A program made the translations under genes and the position numbers. 64,000 bases of DNA, taken from Corynebacterium sp. Lineage in GTDB: Bacteria; Actinomycetota; Actinomycetes; Mycobacteriales; Mycobacteriaceae. Under the pieces are notes generated by a model. The model was not told the origin of the DNA, searched no databases, and worked only from the letters and a program-made list of their open reading frames with translations. Every line of letters starts with the position of its first letter. Within the stretch, counting starts at the first letter, position 1. Shown piece after piece: positions 50,197-58,832 of this stretch. The stretch is taken from contig NZ_JAUNKC010000004.1 in NCBI RefSeq assembly GCF_030532965.1, forward strand, positions 88,426-152,425, in the 5' to 3' direction.

Positions 50197-50599
50197 TTAT
50201 ATGCAACCTTCCCTAGCATTCGACATGGCAGAAACCGCAGACAGCAACCATATACACGCATCCGAACGAAAAGACTCACCGTAACTAAACATTGGTGACG
50301 CTCTATGCTCTGGCACGTAACCGCAGGACAATCATTCGGACATCGAACGTTATTTCTAATATAGTACCATGCACCCAGCGCCCACCACGCTACTTCCACG
50401 TTTGCCAGTAGCTCTATTGTCATGCCAGTGAGGAATGTAGCACATCGGTGCTAACAGCTGAGCAAGACACCGCCAGAAAACCAGCCATCAAATATAAAGA
50501 CGGTGGTCGTATTGCTACTAACCACCGTCTTTTTTAAAATCACTGCTGCACAATCTGGCCACGCACCCACCACCTGGATGCACTGCGAGCCGACGAGTA
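50197..50599. other. Gap between yebC and ruvC
   Basis: About 400 bases without a supportable gene. It holds the yebC terminator (50496-50537) and, closer to ruvC, the ruv promoter region, where AATATAGT-like sequences near 50355 are the best -10 candidates. A 100-residue minus frame (50121-50423) lacks a ribosome site and overlaps ruvC. Confidence 0.45.
50496..50537 (-). terminator. Terminator between yebC and ruvC
   Basis: Twelve-bp perfect stem AAAGACGGTGGT/ACCACCGTCTTT (50496-50507, 50521-50532) with a 13-base loop. On the plus strand TTTTTT follows; on the minus strand ATATTTG follows. It ends the yebC transcript and could also act rightward. Confidence 0.8.
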
Positions 50600-51355
50600 T
50601 TATTCTGCGTTCAGCTCTGCAATAACCTCATCGGATAAATCCATGTTGGTGTAGACGTTTTGAACGTCATCGGAGTCTTCCAACACGTCGATGAGTTTAA
50701 AAATCTTCTTCGCGTCAGCGGCTTCTAGTGCCACCTCCACCGAAGCACGGAAATCCGAGTCAGAATCTTCTACTTCGATGCCCGCATCGGCGAGGGCTTC
50801 TTTAACTGCGGTCAGGTCTCCCGGCGCGCATACGATTTCGAATTTTTCGCCGATGGTGTTGACTTCTTCTGCCCCAGCATCAAGGACTGCCAATAATACG
50901 TCGTCTTCGGTTAAGTCACCGACCGCTACTAGCACCACGCCTTTGCGGGTGAACATGTAGCTCACGGCGCCGGATTCCGCCATGCTGCCGCCGTTTTTGG
51001 TCATTGCGGTGCGGACTTCGGTTGCGGCACGGTTTCGGTTATCGGTGAGGCATTCGATAAGCACGGCGACTCCGTTGGGGCCGTAGCCTTCGTACATGAT
51101 GGTTTGCCAGTCTGCACCTCCGGTTTCTTCGCCGGAGCCACGTTTGCGTGCACGTTCGATGGCGTCGTTGGGCACGGATGCCTTTTTGGCTTTCCGGATC
51201 ATATCGTCGAGGGTGGGGTTTGCCGCCGGATCGCCGCCGCCAGTGCGGGCCGCTACTTCAATATTTTTAATGAGTTTGGCGAATTCTTTTCCGCGTTTTG
51301 CGTCGTTTGCTGCCTTCTTGTGTTTCGTGGTTGCCCATTTTGAGTGGCCGGCCAT
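50600..51355 (-). CDS. yebC: YebC/TACO1 family protein
   Basis: A 251-residue member of the YebC group, called a transcriptional regulator but also reported to help ribosomes at difficult sequences. Begins with the family hallmark [32 protein letters not shown] before the ATG. Three domains of the family are present, and the length is normal. Placed directly upstream of ruvC, which is the common bacterial order. Confidence 0.95.
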   Translation of the reverse strand: MAGHSKWATTKHKKAANDAKRGKEFAKLIKNIEVAARTGGGDPAANPTLDDMIRKAKKASVPNDAIERARKRGSGEETGGADWQTIMYEGYGPNGVAVLIECLTDNRNRAATEVRTAMTKNGGSMAESGAVSYMFTRKGVVLVAVGDLTEDDVLLAVLDAGAEEVNTIGEKFEIVCAPGDLTAVKEALADAGIEVEDSDSDFRASVEVALEAADAKKIFKLIDVLEDSDDVQNVYTNMDLSDEVIAELNAE

Positions 51356-51513
51356 GTGTTTCCTTTCGTAGGCTTTTATGTTGTGCGCTGCGTGTTTGTC
51401 GACAAGCGCTACGTTTGTAGTTGTGTTTTGGTTTGGGTTTTAAAGTAACGCAGAAATTATACGGCACGTTGGGGGTACCGGAATAGTTGAGTGGTGTTGG
51501 GGTTCGGTTGTGG

Positions 51514-52401
51514 CTATTGCTGTCCGGTGGCGAGGTTTTTCAGCGGTAGGGCTCGTTGTCCTTGTTTAAGGTTCCTGGTCAGTCCTTCTTGGGTAACGAT
51601 TGCAACGAGGTCACCTGTTCGGTTGAAGACCCGTCCGTGGGTTAGTGCGCGTCCTGCGTGTGCTGATGGTGAGATTTGGTCGTAGAGCAGCCATTCGTCT
51701 GCGCGGAAGGGTCGGAGGAACCACAGTGCATGATCGAGGGATGCCATTTGGACGGGGTGGCCGACGTGCGGTACGAGTGCAGTGTGCAGCAGGGTCATGT
51801 CCGACATGTATGCGAGGGTGCAGAGGTGGAAGGTTTCGTCGTCCGGTAGCCGGTTTTTGGTTTTGAACCAAACTAGTTGCTGGCCGTGGGTGAAGCGGTT
51901 GTGTTCGTAGCTTTCTGGTGGTACGCGGCGAATGTCCCAGTCGGCCCATTCTTCGAGAAGTGCGCGGCTGCTGGCGGGTAGGTTGTCGGGTTGTACTGAA
52001 ATGGTTTCTGGGGCTGGGACTTCCCGCATGTCGTCGGAATGTTCGATGCCTTCGTCGGTGCGTCTGTGGAAGGAGCATTGCATGCTGAATATGGTTTCAC
52101 CGTTTTGGATGGCCGTAACGTGTCGTGATGTGAAGGAGCGTCCGTGGCGGATGTGGTCGACGTTGTAGATAGTGGGTTGGGTTGAGTCGCCGGGGCCGAC
52201 GAAGTATCCGTGGAGGGAGTGCACACCCATGTCGTTGTTGACGGTGCGGATCGCTGATACCAACGCTTGGGATGCTACTTGGCCGCCGAATGTTCGGGTG
52301 AACGTTGAAGGTATTACGGGACCGCGGAAGATGTTGGCATCGATTTGCTCGACGTCGAGGATTTTTTCGATTTTGCTACGTTCCTGTTGAGGAGTGTCCA
52401 T
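51514..52401 (-). CDS. tesB: Acyl-CoA thioesterase II
   Basis: Hydrolyses acyl-CoA to fatty acid and CoA. 295 residues with two hot-dog folds. The catalytic Asp lies in MASLDHALWFLRPF, the Thr in ALTHGRVFNRTG and the Gln in AIVTQEGL, the three conserved residues of the E. coli TesB type. AAGGAA precedes ATG. The coding strand is C/A-rich, the reverse of the neighbouring genes' trend. Confidence 0.94.
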   Translation of the reverse strand: MDTPQQERSKIEKILDVEQIDANIFRGPVIPSTFTRTFGGQVASQALVSAIRTVNNDMGVHSLHGYFVGPGDSTQPTIYNVDHIRHGRSFTSRHVTAIQNGETIFSMQCSFHRRTDEGIEHSDDMREVPAPETISVQPDNLPASSRALLEEWADWDIRRVPPESYEHNRFTHGQQLVWFKTKNRLPDDETFHLCTLAYMSDMTLLHTALVPHVGHPVQMASLDHALWFLRPFRADEWLLYDQISPSAHAGRALTHGRVFNRTGDLVAIVTQEGLTRNLKQGQRALPLKNLATGQQ

Positions 52402-52638
52402 GGGTTGGTTTCCTTAGTGTGTGGGTGGTCGTCGTGTTTATTTAAGCACTTTTGGTTTGTGTTGGGGATGTGGGAAATCAGTGGAACGGTTTTATCGGTT
52501 GTGTGGGTTGAGCGTGGTGCGCGGTCGTTGGGTTTTCAACCGGTTGGTTGATTGGGGTTTGAGGTCATTTGGTTGATTTTAGGTGCGGAGCTGGTGTGGA
52601 GGTGTACTTGCTTCAAATCTGTCGGTTACTGTTGGTGC

Positions 52639-53154
52639 ATGGTTGATTACTCAGATTCTGCTGTTGGTTCGCATGATGGTGTCTTTGCCTCGCCCCGAAA
52701 GCTGCATAAGGTTGTGGCGTATATAGAGATGGGGACCTGGACATTTCTTATTCTCGGAATGGTGCTGAAGTACAGCGGTATCACTGAAGCGGTTGTTCCG
52801 ATAGCTGGTTCGGTTCATGGCTTTGGGTTTTTGTGTTTTATTTTTGTCACCCTGGGTATTTGGATTAACGATAAGTGGTCTGTGCCGTGGGGCATCGCGG
52901 GTTTAGCGGTTTCGGCAATTCCGTGGGCGGCCTTGCCGTTTACGGTCATGGTCGATCGCCGTGGCATGTTAAGTGATTCGTGGCGGTTTCGTCGGGGTGA
53001 TTCGCCTGCATCGTTTGCGGAAAAGGTGTTGGCAATTGTGGTGCGTAATCCAGTGAAGAGTTGCGTGGTTTTGGTTGTTGTCGTGGCTGTAGTGTTTTCC
53101 GTTTTGCTTTATCTTGGTCCGCCGGTTGATGTGGAGGGGGTATTAACTAATTAG
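52639..53154 (+). CDS. DUF3817 family membrane protein
   Basis: About 171 residues from ATG 52639 (MVDYSDSAV). Three to four membrane helices, one N-terminal polar region, and the DUF3817 pattern KLHKVVAYIEMGTWTFLILGM ... VHGFGFLCFIFVTLGIW. The longer frame to 52552 adds 29 residues with cysteines untypical for the family. No function is known; genes of this family often stand alone. Coding strand G/T-rich. Confidence 0.8.
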   Translation: MVDYSDSAVGSHDGVFASPRKLHKVVAYIEMGTWTFLILGMVLKYSGITEAVVPIAGSVHGFGFLCFIFVTLGIWINDKWSVPWGIAGLAVSAIPWAALPFTVMVDRRGMLSDSWRFRRGDSPASFAEKVLAIVVRNPVKSCVVLVVVVAVVFSVLLYLGPPVDVEGVLTN

Positions 53155-53257
53155 GGATTAGTCTCTTCCAGATGGCGGTCTATCGCTACACTATGAGTGT
53201 TGTTGCGTCGGTTTTGTCGTAACAGCACTCTTTTTCATCGGTGTAAAGGTTTCTAAG

Positions 53258-54541
53258 ATGTCTGGTGCCACTGGGATCAAGGTGGGCGAAGTGCAGCCGC
53301 GGGTGGTGCGACTATTGTGGCTGTGGTGGCTGATCGCACATGGTTTTTTGCTGCGGCTTTTGGTTGTCAATACTGTCCCAGATGGTGACGTCCGTTATTA
53401 TTTTGACGCGGTTTCGGGGCTTAATCCGATAGCGATGCGGGAGTATCCGATTGTTGGCACGTGGCCGGCCTACATTGCGTTATGGGTGAGTAATGGTTCC
53501 GCTGACCACTACTTGGCGATGTTTTCGGTGGTGTGCTGTGTCCTTGATGCGTTGTTTTTTGCAGTGATCCTGCACGCTCGTATTGCTGTTTCTGCGCAGG
53601 CGAGAATAATGGCTGCGGTGTTTTGGGGTGGTTTTTCCCTAAGCGTTGGACATGTTTCCGTCTACCGGCTTGATATTTTTCCCTCGGTGGTTGTCGGTGT
53701 CGCCGCGATTTGTTTGTTTCTGGCGCCCCGGTGCAGCGCCGCGTTGTTGGCGGTATCGGTGATGATTAAATTATGGCCAGGGGTTTTAATCGTGGGGTTA
53801 GTGGACTCCATTCGCCGCAGCAGGACTTATGTGCGTATTGGCATTTTCGTTGCGGCTTTGGTGTTAATAACGGGGGTTGTTGTTCCGTTTTCTGGTATCG
53901 ATCGATTGCTTTCACCGTTTTCGTATCAAGGCGAGCGTGGGCTACAAATCGAATCGATTGCGGCAACGCCTGCCATGTGGTTAGCGAACACTACTGCTGC
54001 TGATACCTACGTGGTGTTTTATGCTGCGTCGAAAAGCTATGAAATCAGCGGGCCGGGCGTTAATACCGCCATCGGGCTGTCTAGTATTTTGCTGTTAGCG
54101 ACGTTGTTGTCTGCCGCCTTGTGGGCTTTTCGACGGCTGTGGGTGGGCGGTTGGAATCCGGATCAGACGGTGGTGCTGTGGATTTTCTTGATTTTGATGC
54201 TGATCATTTCCAATAAGGTGTTCTCGCCGCAATATGTGGTCTGGCTCGGGCCGATCTTGGCGGTCGCGCTGCTACGTGCTCGCAACCCCCAGTTTCCGGT
54301 GACGTTGGCGATCCTCACCTACTGCATGGCACTGCTTGGCCAGTTGGTGTACCCATTCCATTATCACGAGCTCACCGACAATGTCGGCGGTATCTCCTTA
54401 GGTATCTTCGGGTTGGCCGCGCGAAATATTCTCATGGTTGTGGCTACTATCATCGCCGGTATGTGGCTGGTGAAAACACCCGGGGGCGGAAAATCGAAGC
54501 AAGCTGTCCGGCTTCCTGAGCCCCAGCCGGGCCATTATTAA
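53258..54541 (+). CDS. GT87-type polyprenyl-phosphate-dependent mannosyltransferase
   Basis: A 427-residue membrane protein with about ten helices, belonging to the DUF2029/GT87 group that makes mannan on the outer face (LM/LAM elongation) using decaprenyl-phosphomannose. The GT-C acidic motif appears as DGDVRYYFD near residue 48. Another conserved stretch is RLDIFPSVVVG. AAAGG precedes the ATG at about 8 bases. Adjacent to the PIM synthesis genes, which supports a role in lipoglycan assembly (inference). Confidence 0.8.
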   Translation: MSGATGIKVGEVQPRVVRLLWLWWLIAHGFLLRLLVVNTVPDGDVRYYFDAVSGLNPIAMREYPIVGTWPAYIALWVSNGSADHYLAMFSVVCCVLDALFFAVILHARIAVSAQARIMAAVFWGGFSLSVGHVSVYRLDIFPSVVVGVAAICLFLAPRCSAALLAVSVMIKLWPGVLIVGLVDSIRRSRTYVRIGIFVAALVLITGVVVPFSGIDRLLSPFSYQGERGLQIESIAATPAMWLANTTAADTYVVFYAASKSYEISGPGVNTAIGLSSILLLATLLSAALWAFRRLWVGGWNPDQTVVLWIFLILMLIISNKVFSPQYVVWLGPILAVALLRARNPQFPVTLAILTYCMALLGQLVYPFHYHELTDNVGGISLGIFGLAARNILMVVATIIAGMWLVKTPGGGKSKQAVRLPEPQPGHY

Positions 54542-54568
54542 CCCCTCGTCACATGGTTCGGTTAGCGC

Positions 54569-55030
54569 CTACACTGTCAGTTCGAAATACTCCGGTAAGC
54601 GGGCGGTTCCGCCGAGGCGGAGCAATCGGACGGCAGGGCGAACTCGCAGAGCACGGGTATCGCTGACCGCGTCATTATAAAACCGGTGCGCTAATTGCAG
54701 GCGTGCCTCCGCCTCGACGATGCTTATCGGCGGTTGGGGGCCTAACGCTGCAATTGCGGCGGTGATTGCCCGTTCTTTTTCCGCCCGGTGCGAAAACGAG
54801 TCGTATTCCAGCATCACAGATTCCGCGGAGTGCGCCATAGCACTAGCCGAGGGATCTACCGCCGCTAACACCGCTGCCCGACGATCGAGTGCTGCTTGCA
54901 ACGCTAGTCGCGCAGCATCCGTGCGAACGTGAAGTCGGTGCAAGCGTTGGGCGGTACTTGATGCCCAAAAGACTGCTGCCGTTACAATGACGGCGATAAT
55001 GACTGCAATTATTGTGCCCATTGCCGCCAC
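54569..55030 (-). CDS. LemA-like small membrane protein
   Basis: A 153-residue protein with one N-terminal helix (IIAVIIAVIVTAAVFWAS) and a long helical cytoplasmic or external part rich in Ala/Arg (LHRLHVRTDAARLALQAALDRRAAVLAAV), similar to LemA. The GTG start at 55030 overlaps the end of pimA by 22 bases, so it is probably translated by coupling. A related membrane/LemA-like gene follows pimA in mycobacteria (Rv2609c region), consistent with synteny. Function unknown. Confidence 0.7.
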   Translation of the reverse strand: MAAMGTIIAVIIAVIVTAAVFWASSTAQRLHRLHVRTDAARLALQAALDRRAAVLAAVDPSASAMAHSAESVMLEYDSFSHRAEKERAITAAIAALGPQPPISIVEAEARLQLAHRFYNDAVSDTRALRVRPAVRLLRLGGTARLPEYFELTV

Positions 55031-56157
55031 TTCGATTCCGGTTTCGCCGCTAGCTTGACCTTGGTACCGTCGGAGACGGTCTCATAGACCCGCAACACAG
55101 ATCTGGCCACATGATCCCAATCGTAGTTATGGCATCTTTCCGCGCCAGCCCGCACCAATTGCTCCCGCAATTGGGGATCATTGACGACGTGCTCAATGGC
55201 ACGTGCTAAGTCCTGCGGATCGCCAGTTTTGAATAATAATCCGGCTGGGGTTTCCGAATCGGCGGCACAAACCGCGGCGAATGCCTCAAGATCACTGGCT
55301 ATCACGGCACAGCCTGCTGCCATGGCTTCGACTAAAACAATGCCAAAGCTTTCGCCGCCAGTATTGGGGGCAACGTATATGTCCGCCTCGCCCAAAAGCC
55401 GTGCTTTCTTATCATCATCAACTCGGCCAGCAAAATACACACCACGCATCTTTCGTCTGCCTTTTCCGCCCCCAATAACGGTGATATCGCACAGATAGTC
55501 CGTCAATTGGTGTGCCTTTAATAAAACATCTAATCCTTTGCGGGGTTCATCTATTCGGCCGAGGAAAGCGATCCTCGGTTTCGTTCGTGGTTCTTCAGGA
55601 ACGTTTATAGTTTTTGACGCCGCATGCTTAGCAAAAAACTCAATATCCACTCCGTTGGGAATGAGAACTGGATCGCCGCCTAATTGTTCCACCTGCCACC
55701 TGCGAGCCATCTCCGATACGGCAATTCCACCTCGGATGCGTTCTAAATATGGTCGCAATATCGGCAGGGCGAGTTTCAGCAGGATGGAACCTTGCGCCGA
55801 CGCGTGATAGGTCGCTACGATCGGGCCTTCGGCGAGCATCAACGCGGCGAGCGAGAAACTTGGTGAATTAGGTTCATGGATATGCAGAATATCGAAATCC
55901 CCATCAGTAATGAACTTTTTCACCTTCGCAAATGTGCGCGGACCGAACGACAAACGGGCAACCGAGCCATTGTATCGGATAGGAAAACTCCGGCCACCGC
56001 GCACCACAAAATCCGGGACATCAGTGTCCGGGCCGCACGGGCCGATCACTTTCACATCATGCCCTTGTTCTATTAATTTCGTAGCCAGATCAAGGATATG
56101 GGCTTGAACTCCTCCTGGTTCGTCAAAAGAATAGGGACAAACAAAACCTATTCGCAT
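55009..56157 (-). CDS. pimA: Phosphatidylinositol mannosyltransferase PimA
   Basis: Transfers the first mannose from GDP-Man to phosphatidylinositol at the inner membrane face, starting PIM synthesis. ATG 56157 gives 382 residues starting MRIGFVCPYSFDEPGGVQAHI, the family N-terminus; the longer frame to 56220 adds 21 unrelated residues. The GT4 C-terminal motif GGESFGIVLVEAMAAGCAVIASD and the GRIDEPRKGLDVLL segment are present. Follows the acyltransferase and pgsA as in mycobacteria. Confidence 0.95.
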   Translation of the reverse strand: MRIGFVCPYSFDEPGGVQAHILDLATKLIEQGHDVKVIGPCGPDTDVPDFVVRGGRSFPIRYNGSVARLSFGPRTFAKVKKFITDGDFDILHIHEPNSPSFSLAALMLAEGPIVATYHASAQGSILLKLALPILRPYLERIRGGIAVSEMARRWQVEQLGGDPVLIPNGVDIEFFAKHAASKTINVPEEPRTKPRIAFLGRIDEPRKGLDVLLKAHQLTDYLCDITVIGGGKGRRKMRGVYFAGRVDDDKKARLLGEADIYVAPNTGGESFGIVLVEAMAAGCAVIASDLEAFAAVCAADSETPAGLLFKTGDPQDLARAIEHVVNDPQLREQLVRAGAERCHNYDWDHVARSVLRVYETVSDGTKVKLAAKPESKWRQWAQ

Positions 56158-56340
56158 AACTCTAAACCCATTCCATCCTCGTGCTTTTGCCTTTTCCATT
56201 GGCAAAAGGCAACCGCACAATGCCGTGACTTCGACACCCGATTGGCATCCGTGTCGACACGCATTGCCGCACCATCACTGAACTTTATTACCTATGTAGC
56301 ATAACGGAGCTGCACCGTCATTATTGGCTTTGACTATTTT

Positions 56341-57309
56341 TTAACCGGCCCTGTCCGCGATCCAAAACGGTTGCAGCACATGCCAATCGGTCGGGTGACT
56401 GCGAATATTATCCGCCATGATCGTGCTGTACCTGCGCACAACATCAGCGACATCGTCAGTGGGATTCACCGGGATCGGCGGCGAAAACCGCATCCCCCAC
56501 CCCGGCTCTAAGATCGTGCCCGTAAACCAATTATCAATCACCAACAACGTCGCACCGGTCTCCAATGCTAACCGGGCAGCACCCGTTGGCAAGGTCGTGA
56601 CTTCGCCGCAGAATTCCACTTCCACGCCTCGACCGTTCAAATCCCGATCGCCGACAATAGCGACCGTTCCACCGGCAGTCACCACATCTTTCAGCCGCTC
56701 GTAAGGAGGGCGTTGTCCCGGCGTTCTGCTGTGCGCCAAAACATTAAAGCCCAAGGTTTTCCGGAACCGCACAAAAGCGTCGAAAAGCTTCTCCGGCTTT
56801 AGGCGTTCCGCGACTGTCGTGAACGTCCCGATCTGGGACGCTACGTACATTCCCGCCAGATCCCAGTTTCCACTGTGGGTAGCCACCACGATCGTTCCGG
56901 TTGGCTTCGCTACTGCTTCCAACAGATGCTGTTTTCCAATGACTTCACGATCGATCTTTTCGATGACCCCTTGGTCTTTCATTATCGCTGGTAGGCGAAA
57001 CGCCTCGTACCAATAGCGTGCATAGGATCGCATCGAATCGCGAATCAGCTGACGGGTTACGTTTTCTTTTCCAACGACTCGGCTCAGATTCCTCCGCAGT
57101 TGGTTCATGCCAGCGCCGTTATCGCTAGCATGATCCGCACCCCAGAGAAATATCCGGGCGGTAAGACGCCTCGGCAGACGTGTCATGAGCCCCCAACCCG
57201 CGTAATACCCCCATGCGCTCATTGTTTCTCGGCTCGGTAGGGCCGTCGAAAAGCGTGAGAACACGGAACCCACCCAGTCAGGGACGCTACTACTCATTGT
57301 CACAGTCAC
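56341..57309 (-). CDS. Phosphatidylinositol mannoside acyltransferase (PatA-like)
   Basis: 322-residue LpxL/HtrB-like acyltransferase that acylates mannose in PIMs. The catalytic HxxxxD motif reads ATHSGNWDLAG (His, Asp), and the GDRDLNGRGVEV segment is the second family motif. N-terminal hydrophobic segment for membrane contact. It corresponds to Rv2611c. GTG start 17 bases after pgsA. A copy of the CGTCGAAAAGC word sits at 56778, and another at 57244, inside it. Confidence 0.92.
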   Translation of the reverse strand: MTVTMSSSVPDWVGSVFSRFSTALPSRETMSAWGYYAGWGLMTRLPRRLTARIFLWGADHASDNGAGMNQLRRNLSRVVGKENVTRQLIRDSMRSYARYWYEAFRLPAIMKDQGVIEKIDREVIGKQHLLEAVAKPTGTIVVATHSGNWDLAGMYVASQIGTFTTVAERLKPEKLFDAFVRFRKTLGFNVLAHSRTPGQRPPYERLKDVVTAGGTVAIVGDRDLNGRGVEVEFCGEVTTLPTGAARLALETGATLLVIDNWFTGTILEPGWGMRFSPPIPVNPTDDVADVVRRYSTIMADNIRSHPTDWHVLQPFWIADRAG

Positions 57310-57326
57310 AATTCCTTATACCGCTG

Positions 57327-57995
57327 TTACTGCTGCTGCGGCGTAATCGGCTCGCACTCTGTCGCCCCAACCGGTGCTGCAATCGCTTCGGCCGCCTGCG
57401 GGCTTTTCGCGACAATCAATAGACGCTGCCCCACCGTAATCACGCTACCCACGGCTAAGAGCCACAATGCGGCGTCGATGGCGTAGGGAACCCCTAAACC
57501 CGTCAAACCGATACCGGCAAGACCGATGATTAACCGTTCCGGCCGCTCAATCAACCCGCCAACAACTTCAAAACCCGAGGCTTCCCCGCGCGCTTTAACG
57601 TACGAGATAACTTGAGACGACACCAAAACGACGAAACTCGCCACGATCACACTGGAATGCGGCTTGTAGGTATAAATCAACCACCAAGTAATCGCCGCAA
57701 ACAATGCCCCATCGGTTATGCGGTCACAGGTAGCATCCAGCGTCGCCCCGAACTTCGTGCCGTAGCCTTGCAGCCGCGCCATCGTTCCATCCACCATGTC
57801 CAACGCCGCAAAAACACCGGACAGAACGGCCGCTAAAACGAGATGGCCGGTAGGAATAAAAATCACAGCGATTGCCGTTGTAATCAAGGCACCCAGCACG
57901 GTCACGGTGTTTGGACTCAACCCCAATTTGTTTAAAAACCGCGCTAACGGTTCAATGACAACCGCCGCTGGTTTACGCCCGCTCACACTAAGCAT
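57327..57995 (-). CDS. pgsA1: Phosphatidylinositol phosphate synthase (CDP-alcohol transferase)
   Basis: Joins CDP-diacylglycerol with inositol phosphate to make PIP, the precursor of PI and PIMs. ATG 57995 gives 222 residues; GGGGG lies 6 bases ahead. The CDP-OH signature is complete: DMVDGTMARLQGYGTKFGATLDATCDR fits D-x2-DG-x2-AR-x8-G-x3-D-x3-D (written here only as pattern). Six helices. The start overlaps the HIT gene end by 8 bases (coupled). Homologue of mycobacterial PgsA1. Confidence 0.94.
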   Translation of the reverse strand: MLSVSGRKPAAVVIEPLARFLNKLGLSPNTVTVLGALITTAIAVIFIPTGHLVLAAVLSGVFAALDMVDGTMARLQGYGTKFGATLDATCDRITDGALFAAITWWLIYTYKPHSSVIVASFVVLVSSQVISYVKARGEASGFEVVGGLIERPERLIIGLAGIGLTGLGVPYAIDAALWLLAVGSVITVGQRLLIVAKSPQAAEAIAAPVGATECEPITPQQQ

Positions 57996-58635
57996 GAGCG
58001 ACCCCCGGAAACGCAGGATCGGTTGCCGCCAAATCAAACCATGCCGCAGCTAACAACCGGCGAGTTTCGCGTAACAACTGCGGCAGAACCTTGGTTTCGC
58101 CAAGGACCGTCATGAAATTCGCATCCCCATTCCACCGAGGAACAATATGCATGTGGAGGTGCTCCCCTACTGACCCACCCGCCGACCGACCGAGGTTGAA
58201 CCCAACATTGCAGGCATCCGGGCGCGAAACAGTTTTGAGCACCCGAACCGCAGCCTGGGCAAATGCCATAAGCTCCGTCGATTCCTCCGGCTTTAAGTTT
58301 TCTAGATCCGGCTCCTGCCGATACGGTACAACCATCATGTGTCCCGAGTTATATGGAAAAAGATTCAATACACAATAGACGAAATCTCCCCGCGCCACGA
58401 TAAGGCCATCCTCGTCCGATAACGAGGGAATTTCAATAAAGGGATTGGGGCGATGGCGGTCTCGCCTCGAATGGTTTTCGTCGGGATCGCCATCGGTTTT
58501 CGACTGCGTTGTTGTAACGTCGCTACTTTTAACTCCGTCATTGCGGATATAGTTCATCCGATAGGGCGCCCACAACCGTTGCAGCCGATCGGGAGTACCA
58601 ACACCTTGATCGATGAAATCCTTAGAGTCACTCAC
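57988..58635 (-). CDS. HIT domain protein (Ap4A phosphorylase-like)
   Basis: A 215-residue HIT-family protein; the nucleotide motif HLHMHIVPRW contains the histidine triad. The mycobacterial neighbour in this place (Rv2613c) is a diadenosine tetraphosphate phosphorylase, so the same activity is likely here. GTG start. The N-terminal 60 residues are polar and poorly conserved. Follows thrS after about 200 bases. Confidence 0.9.
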   Translation of the reverse strand: MSDSKDFIDQGVGTPDRLQRLWAPYRMNYIRNDGVKSSDVTTTQSKTDGDPDENHSRRDRHRPNPFIEIPSLSDEDGLIVARGDFVYCVLNLFPYNSGHMMVVPYRQEPDLENLKPEESTELMAFAQAAVRVLKTVSRPDACNVGFNLGRSAGGSVGEHLHMHIVPRWNGDANFMTVLGETKVLPQLLRETRRLLAAAWFDLAATDPAFPGVAHA

Positions 58636-58832
58636 AGCCGTTTTTCGTCCTCACGTAACTTTGCGGAGGTACCTGGTACATACCAAATACCTCCGGCGCC
58701 TGCTTTTCGACGTTTCCATCAGCGCTTCTACCCAACCTTAGTGAAAGCCCCACCCAAAGTGTTGACAATTTCAGGCGAGGCTTGCACTTTGTTATAGACC
58801 GGATATGCAATCTAAATGCAGATTATCCCGAG

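Larger units (their letters stand above)
1054..58712. repeat. Dispersed 11-base word GCTTNTCGACG, 22 copies
   Basis: Exact copies of GCTTTTCGACG on the plus strand start at 4761, 6265, 11135, 29276, 36097, 42713, 54125 and 58702; on the minus strand (as CGTCGAAAAGC) at 1054, 20109, 49448, 54027, 56778 and 57244. The G variant occurs at 18813, 24654, 31907 (plus) and 7978, 25166, 40919, 41878 (minus); an A variant at 41635 (minus). Three T copies (36097, 49448, 58702) are between genes. Flanks are not conserved. A random 11-mer pair is expected about 0.03 times here. Confidence 0.85.

Noticed and set aside
50340-50375. Possible LexA box before ruvC
   Set aside because: Only one half-site (TCGAACG) is seen, with no matching inverted half at the right distance.
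50121-50423. 100-residue minus-strand frame overlapping ruvC
   Set aside because: Overlaps the start of ruvC, Cys-rich and shapeless, no ribosome site.
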